DNA from: F23-B02 sp963640555
GTDB taxonomy: Bacteria > Bacillota > Clostridia > Oscillospirales > Oscillospiraceae
Length of the DNA stretch: 10,510 nt
Reading direction: 5' to 3'
Assembly (NCBI GenBank): GCA_963640555.1
Contig: CAVHZB010000010.1
Coordinates: 1 to 10,510 of the forward strand
The notes under the pieces are model-generated. The model had not been told where the DNA came from. It saw only the letters and a list, made by a program, of their open reading frames with translations, and did not search any database. Shown piece after piece: positions 6,873 to 10,510 of the stretch (the first letter of the stretch is position 1; each line of letters opens with the position of its first letter). Position numbers and translations under genes: made by a program.

Positions 6873-8606
6873 TTACTTGGCGGCTCCGCGCTTTTTGATG
6901 AGGATAATAACGACCGCCGCTATAACCACCGCGGCCGCGGCCACGATGACGATCGTCTGTGTGGAGACCGAGGAAGAAGCATCGCTGCCGCTGTCGGAAG
7001 CGTCCGGTATATTGCCATACGCGGAAGCGTCCAGCGTTACGGTCAGTGGATCGACCTGCTTGAGCTCGTCTATGACCTCATGAGTTTCGGGGTTTCTGCC
7101 ATTTTTCATGGTGTTGCTGTTTTTGCTCATGTACCAGCGGACATCGTTGAGAAGCTGACCGGCATCGTTAAAGGCCTGCTCCTGTACCGAATTGCAGTAA
7201 TCCGTTATGTACTGCTTTGCCGCCGTGCCGTCTCCGAGAGAAGCGGCGGTGGAAAGCACCGTCTGCATACCCTCCGTCATGAGCGTCTCAGCCTGATGCC
7301 AGTATGCGCGCACGGGCTCACCGTAGATCTTATATGCGTCTTTCTCAACGCAGAGGGTGTTGAGCTCCTTGAAGCGGTAATACGGGTAAAGCTGCGTATC
7401 GAACACACCCGCTTCATCGGCGGTCTGACTGCGCGCATATGGAGCGCTGATGCTCGTCGCGGCATTTGATACCGGAACGAATACGCCGTACAGCGCAGGA
7501 CCCGTGCTCTCCCATGTGACGCAGGACATGTCCGCGGGGAGATCGGGGTATATCTGTGCAATGTGAACGCTCAGAGCGGTGTCCGTTCCGATAACGCGCA
7601 TATCGGTGCGTCCCGTTTCATCGGGACTGTATTCGGTGCCCTCGTAGCGGTTGCGCATGATCTCCATGACATCAAGCAGGGAGACCTTTTCATCCGGCGC
7701 AAAGCACAGAGGGTAGATGGCGTTTTTATCATAATCGCCGTAGGCAGACGGAGCCATGAGCTGATGAGCTATCCATGTTCTCATGTGGGAATAGTTCGTC
7801 ACTACCTCGCTGCCCGAGTAGGTAGCCAGAAGATTGAGCTCACCGTTTTCGCCGTAAACAGCGAAGCCGTTGTCCTTTGCGAGACTTTCCAATTCCTCGG
7901 AGAGTATGCAGTCGGCGTAATCGGATACATATTCAAGGGAAAACTCGTTTCCGAAGGCGCATACCTTATCGTCCGGCAGCTTTACAGCCGCGTACTGGTG
8001 ACCGCCGTACATCTCGATATACCACGCCTCATTCTGGTCGGCGATAAGTGCGATGTTGACCTCACTGCTGCCGTAGGTGTCGATAAGGGACAGGAGCACC
8101 TCAACACCCTCTCTGGCGGTCGCGCTCTGACAGGTCACAAGATCAACGGCCGTGAACTCGGACAGACCGTGCTCTATAAGCGGATCGGCCTCCAGCGCGG
8201 CAGAGTTTGAAAACGAGGTGATGGACATTATCATCGCAACGCCGTATTCGTTCGTGCAGACCGTCGCATCGCTGCCGAGACCGTTTGCCGCCGTCGCGCT
8301 CGCCATCCACGGAGTGGAGGTGTAGCGATAGGTGGTGTCAGGCAGAGGTGCAAACACCGTCTTGTCGTTATCTACGGGCATCGTTCTCCCCGGCTTGTTC
8401 TCAACGCGTTCGGTAATAGTCACATAGTTTGCCCAAACATCCTGATAGTCGTTGGATTTGGCCATTATGACCGTGCCGTCGGTGCTCGCCTTTGAGCCGA
8501 CATACACTGCGGTGCAGGCATGAGCCTGAACTGCACCGGCGCATATGAATGTAAGAGCCAAAGCAAGTAAACATACGGTACGCTTAAATCCAAATCTTTT
8601 TTTCAT
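6873..8606 (-). CDS. C69-family dipeptidase with C-terminal membrane anchor (577 aa)
   Basis: Members of peptidase family C69 are Ntn hydrolases that cut dipeptides using a cysteine exposed at the new N-terminus. Here a signal peptide ends in Ala-His-Ala just before CTAVYVG, so Cys31 would become the N-terminal nucleophile after cleavage. Family features follow: ASTDGTVIMAKSND (41-54), CTNEYGVAM, a TAREGVEVLLSLIDTYG helix region, and ADQNEAWYIEMYGG. The core ends with a Ser/Asp-rich spacer (about 535-548), a hydrophobic helix (about 552-570) and a KKR stop-transfer, so the enzyme should be held outside by a C-terminal anchor. The start is placed at 8606, not at the in-frame ATG at 8615, because AAGGAG (8616-8621) abuts the first ATG but lies nine bases before the second. 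It is the second gene of the long operon, about 49 bases after the 7-TM gene. Family assignment is confident; the natural substrate is not known. Confidence 0.9.
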   Translation of the reverse strand: MKKRFGFKRTVCLLALALTFICAGAVQAHACTAVYVGSKASTDGTVIMAKSNDYQDVWANYVTITERVENKPGRTMPVDNDKTVFAPLPDTTYRYTSTPWMASATAANGLGSDATVCTNEYGVAMIMSITSFSNSAALEADPLIEHGLSEFTAVDLVTCQSATAREGVEVLLSLIDTYGSSEVNIALIADQNEAWYIEMYGGHQYAAVKLPDDKVCAFGNEFSLEYVSDYADCILSEELESLAKDNGFAVYGENGELNLLATYSGSEVVTNYSHMRTWIAHQLMAPSAYGDYDKNAIYPLCFAPDEKVSLLDVMEIMRNRYEGTEYSPDETGRTDMRVIGTDTALSVHIAQIYPDLPADMSCVTWESTGPALYGVFVPVSNAATSISAPYARSQTADEAGVFDTQLYPYYRFKELNTLCVEKDAYKIYGEPVRAYWHQAETLMTEGMQTVLSTAASLGDGTAAKQYITDYCNSVQEQAFNDAGQLLNDVRWYMSKNSNTMKNGRNPETHEVIDELKQVDPLTVTLDASAYGNIPDASDSGSDASSSVSTQTIVIVAAAAVVIAAVVIILIKKRGAAK

Positions 8607-8615
8607 GCTCAACAT

Positions 8616-8621
8616 CTCCTT
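8616..8621 (-). promoter_or_regulatory. Ribosome binding site that decides the dipeptidase start
   Basis: AAGGAG on the - strand directly touches the ATG at 8615, too close for use, and is nine bases from the ATG at 8606. The second ATG also begins the normal Met-Lys-Lys-Arg signal peptide, so 8606 is preferred. Confidence 0.75.
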
Positions 8622-8655
8622 ATCAGTTATCTTGCCTCTTATGCCGAAATGCCGC

Positions 8656-9285
8656 TCAGCCGAGGCTCAGACCGTTTGCCAATGCATATGCGACAAATAC
8701 CGCGGCCAGTATTAACGCAAGCAGGATGGATACAAGACAGTATTTTTTCTCCTTCTGGATATAAAAGCTCATTATAAATATGGAAGCAAAGCAGACGATG
8801 CCGCTGAGAAGGTGGTGAGGGAAGCTGTGAAATGCGCGGTAGAAATAGGATGCGCCCATAAAAGCCTGCATGGTGTTTCCGAGACCGAGAATAACTGCGC
8901 CAAGCAGATTCTGCTTTTTGCAATAATACGCTATAAAACCGCCGGGCAGGGTGAGGAAGGTCGCGGGAAGCCAGACGCCGCCGTAATAAAGCCATGCCTT
9001 ATCAATGGTGAGCGATCCGAACAGGATCTGAACTATATACACCAGCGGCTGGCTTACGAGGAAGAACACAAAGCACTTGAGCATTGCCTCCCAGCTCTTA
9101 TTGCAGTTTACAACGATGATGACTGCAAAAATGACCCACCACTCGTGAGCTATGCCTATGTCCTGAAACGATGTTTCCTCAAGAGCGTCTATAAGCATGA
9201 CCGCTCCTGTGTAAATGCCCGCCGCGACCGCAAAAAGTATAACGGTCAGCCAGCTCATTTTCAGATTCCCGTATAATTTTTTCAT
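8656..9285 (-). CDS. Polytopic (about 7 TM) membrane protein of unknown function (209 aa)
   Basis: I do not recognise this family. From the chosen start it has a short basic N-terminus (MKKLYGNLK) and about seven hydrophobic helices, at roughly 11-32, 47-61, 69-90, 97-121, 127-146, 158-176 and 182-203. Possible functional residues inside or next to helices include HEWW (47-50), a Pro-Gly-Gly in helix four (114-116), GLGNT (134-138) and FHSFPHH (152-158). Loops are short and there is no soluble domain, so a channel, transporter subunit or membrane sensor are all possible. The frame stays open up to an ATG at 9333. I chose 9285 for its Met-Lys-Lys start and first-helix position; 9297 is an alternative. 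None of the starts has a good ribosome binding site. It is the first gene of the long operon, about 70 bases downstream of the predicted promoter at 9361-9389, and is followed by the dipeptidase. Confidence 0.8.
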   Translation of the reverse strand: MKKLYGNLKMSWLTVILFAVAAGIYTGAVMLIDALEETSFQDIGIAHEWWVIFAVIIVVNCNKSWEAMLKCFVFFLVSQPLVYIVQILFGSLTIDKAWLYYGGVWLPATFLTLPGGFIAYYCKKQNLLGAVILGLGNTMQAFMGASYFYRAFHSFPHHLLSGIVCFASIFIMSFYIQKEKKYCLVSILLALILAAVFVAYALANGLSLG

Positions 9286-9360
9286 AAATAGTACCATACC
9301 GCAGCATTGCCGCTCAGCAGAAGCAATGTGCATCCTTAAGCTTAGAATTTACGGTCATTC

Positions 9361-9389
9361 AGTATATCAAAATTATGCCGAAAACGCAA
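9361..9389 (-). promoter_or_regulatory. Predicted sigma-A promoter of the eight-gene operon
   Basis: On the - strand, TTGCGT (9384-9389) and TATACT (9361-9366) are separated by exactly 17 bases, close to the TTGACA/TATAAT consensus. Transcription would start near 9354, about 70 bases before the first gene. No other - strand promoter of similar quality was found upstream of the later genes, so this is the best candidate for driving the whole unit. It has not been tested. Confidence 0.65.
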
Positions 9390-9400
9390 CATTTTGCGTT
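9383..9400. repeat. Perfect inverted repeat overlapping the -35 box, candidate operator
   Basis: AACGCAA (9383-9389) and TTGCGTT (9394-9400) form a perfect 7-bp dyad around CATT. The left arm contains the whole -35 box of the predicted operon promoter. It lies upstream of the transcription start and lacks a T tract, so it is more likely a protein-binding site than a terminator. The binding regulator is unknown and is not evident in the window. Confidence 0.55.
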
Positions 9401-9439
9401 AAATAAAAATCAAAAAATGTGCCGGACAGCCTTCGATTT

Positions 9440-9483
9440 AAAAATCGGTCTCCGCTTTCGTTTTTTTGGAAGCGGGGACCGAT
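9440..9483 (-). terminator. Intrinsic terminator of the monoglyceride-lipase-like gene
   Basis: A 16-bp stem (9444-9459 with 9468-9483, two G-T wobble pairs) encloses an 8-base loop. Read on the - strand it is followed by TTTT (9443-9440). It begins 20 bases after the hydrolase stop codon and separates that gene from the operon promoter downstream. A shorter overlapping dyad (CGATTT / AAATCG, 9434-9447) shares part of the stem. Confidence 0.85.
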
Positions 9484-9503
9484 CTGTGCGCCGGATATGC
9501 GCG

Positions 9504-10433
9504 TTATATTTTACTGTTTATCCATGTGAGAATGTCGTTGTATACCTCGTCACGGTTTATCTCATTGAGCATTTCGTGCCTGCCGCCCTTATAGAGCTTT
9601 ATCGAAACATCCTTCATGCCGGCTTTTTTGAAGTTTTCATATGCCAGCTTCACGCCCTTGCCGCACTCGCCGACCGGATCCATATCGCCGGACATGAAAT
9701 ATACCGGGACATCCTTCTGCATTGCCGCAAGGTTATCGACATTCGTTATGAGCTTAACGCCGGTCATCATGTCCCTGAACAGGCTGCATGTCGGAATAAA
9801 GCCGCAGAGAGGATCGGCGATGTATCTGTCAACGACCTCCTCGTCGCGCGTGAGCCAGTCATAATCGGTGCGGGGCTTGTCATAATTCTTGTTATAGCTG
9901 CCGAATGCAAGATCGTTGAGAAATTTGCTGTAGTGGTGGGCACCCTTGAGAGAGGTAACAAGATTGCCCATGAACAGACCGCCGCCAACGAGCGCGGCGC
10001 TCTGATTACCGGTGCCGCTTATGACAGCCGCGTCAAAAGCGCCGGGATAGCGGATAAGATGCGTGCGCGCCATAAAGCTGCCCATGCTGTGACCGAACAA
10101 AATAAACGGTATGCCGGGGTAGGTCTTTTTCATTGCCCGGCGGAGGATCTCCTCGTCCTTTATGATGTAGTCCCAGCCGTCTTTATCCGCGAAAAAGCCT
10201 TTCTGCTCGGGTGCCTCTATAGTCTTGCCGTGACCGAGATGATCGGTGCCGGCGACTACGAAGCCGTTTTCGGCGAGAAACCGCATGAAATCGTCGTATC
10301 TCTCAATGTGCTCGGCAATGCCGTGCATTATCTGCACATAGCCGCGCACGGGCACATCGGGAATGCACCTTCTGACATGAATATGGTTTTTGCCGGTGCT
10401 TGAATCAAAATAAAAATCGTTGAAAGTTGGCAT
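9504..10433 (-). CDS. Alpha/beta hydrolase, monoacylglycerol lipase / lysophospholipase-like (309 aa)
   Basis: This is a cytosolic serine hydrolase of the Hydrolase_4 (PF12146-like) group, whose known members split monoacylglycerols or lysophospholipids. Seen in the sequence: the oxyanion-hole segment MHGIAEHIERY (36-46), DHLGHGKT (64-71), the nucleophile elbow GHSMGS (114-119) with S116, the acid D252 in SGDMDPVG, and H286 in GGRHEMLNE. All catalytic residues are present and the length is normal. There is no signal peptide or lipobox, in contrast to the lipoprotein hydrolase at 5951-6856, with which it shares only the fold. The start is placed at 10433, not at the in-frame ATG at 10451, because GGGGAGG (10443-10449) sits between them, nine bases before the chosen ATG. 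The gene has its own promoter and terminator and is probably transcribed alone. Family confident; substrate inferred. Confidence 0.92.
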   Translation of the reverse strand: MPTFNDFYFDSSTGKNHIHVRRCIPDVPVRGYVQIMHGIAEHIERYDDFMRFLAENGFVVAGTDHLGHGKTIEAPEQKGFFADKDGWDYIIKDEEILRRAMKKTYPGIPFILFGHSMGSFMARTHLIRYPGAFDAAVISGTGNQSAALVGGGLFMGNLVTSLKGAHHYSKFLNDLAFGSYNKNYDKPRTDYDWLTRDEEVVDRYIADPLCGFIPTCSLFRDMMTGVKLITNVDNLAAMQKDVPVYFMSGDMDPVGECGKGVKLAYENFKKAGMKDVSIKLYKGGRHEMLNEINRDEVYNDILTWINSKI

Positions 10434-10442
10434 GGAAATTAT

Positions 10443-10449
10443 CCTCCCC
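10443..10449 (-). promoter_or_regulatory. Ribosome binding site that decides the hydrolase start
   Basis: GGGGAGG on the - strand lies nine bases before the ATG at 10433. The longer in-frame ATG at 10451 overlaps the start of this site and so cannot be served by it. Confidence 0.85.
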
Positions 10450-10465
10450 ATATGTTATAGTGTAA

Positions 10466-10493
10466 ATTATAGCATAAATACGGCAAAATGCAA
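10466..10493 (-). promoter_or_regulatory. Predicted promoter of the monoglyceride-lipase-like gene
   Basis: On the - strand, TTGCAT (10488-10493) and a perfect TATAAT (10466-10471) are 16 bases apart. The bases just before the -10 box are TGC, giving an extended -10 element. The start of transcription would fall near 10459, about 25 bases before the start codon. Confidence 0.75.
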
Positions 10494-10510
10494 CGAATTT
10501 AGTAAGCAGT

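Noticed and set aside
9434..9447. Short dyad CGATTT-AA-AAATCG considered as an anti-terminator partner of the hairpin at 9444-9483.
   Set aside because: It has a loop of only two bases, is AT-rich and lies after the gene's end, where an anti-terminator would have no evident purpose.
9375..10403. A 342-codon open frame on the + strand opposite the monoglyceride-lipase-like gene.
   Set aside because: The - strand gene has an intact catalytic triad, promoter, ribosome binding site and terminator. The + frame would run through that terminator and has no recognisable domain.

Overview
The window reads as chromosomal DNA from an anaerobic Firmicute of the Clostridia, most likely a gut Oscillospiraceae/Ruminococcaceae-type bacterium. 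This rests on Gram-positive style ribosome binding sites (GGAGG), a SpoIIE/RsbU-type phosphatase with STAS partners, a C69 dipeptidase, lipoproteins with Thr/Pro linkers and roughly balanced base composition. It is an inference: no rRNA, tRNA or other phylogenetic marker is present. I see no insertion sequence, phage gene, CRISPR array or tRNA.

Layout. One small lipoprotein gene (51-377) lies on the + strand. It converges on the rest of the window and shares a bidirectional hairpin terminator (about 417-456) with it. Everything else is on the - strand. From about 9285 down to 466, eight genes run head to tail with gaps or overlaps from -4 to about 50 bases and no convincing internal terminator. 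In transcription order they are: a 7-TM protein of unknown function; a membrane-anchored C69-family dipeptidase; an alpha/beta-hydrolase lipoprotein; a 12-TM MFS transporter; a membrane sensor / PP2C phosphatase / GHKL kinase fusion; a stand-alone STAS protein; an HD-domain protein resembling small alarmone hydrolases; and a STAS domain fused to an aminoglycoside/choline-kinase-like phosphotransferase. A good promoter (TTGCGT, 17 bases, TATACT) precedes the first of these, and a perfect 7-bp inverted repeat overlaps its -35 box. A separate single-gene unit, a monoglyceride-lipase-like hydrolase (9504-10433), lies further upstream with its own promoter and terminator.

How the genes may work together. 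The last four genes of the long unit are tightly packed (two ATGA overlaps and a 2-base gap) and look like one partner-switching module. The membrane phosphatase carries both the activity that would dephosphorylate a STAS protein and a SpoIIAB/RsbW-like kinase domain that would phosphorylate it. Two related STAS domains are the candidate substrates. No sigma factor or separate anti-sigma factor is encoded here. Instead, the outputs in the operon are enzymes: a probable (p)ppGpp or related nucleotide hydrolase, and a small-molecule kinase fused directly to a STAS domain. The upstream envelope genes could supply or sense the signal, for example peptides or small metabolites. This model is an inference from gene order and domain content; what the sequence shows directly is the domains and the spacing.
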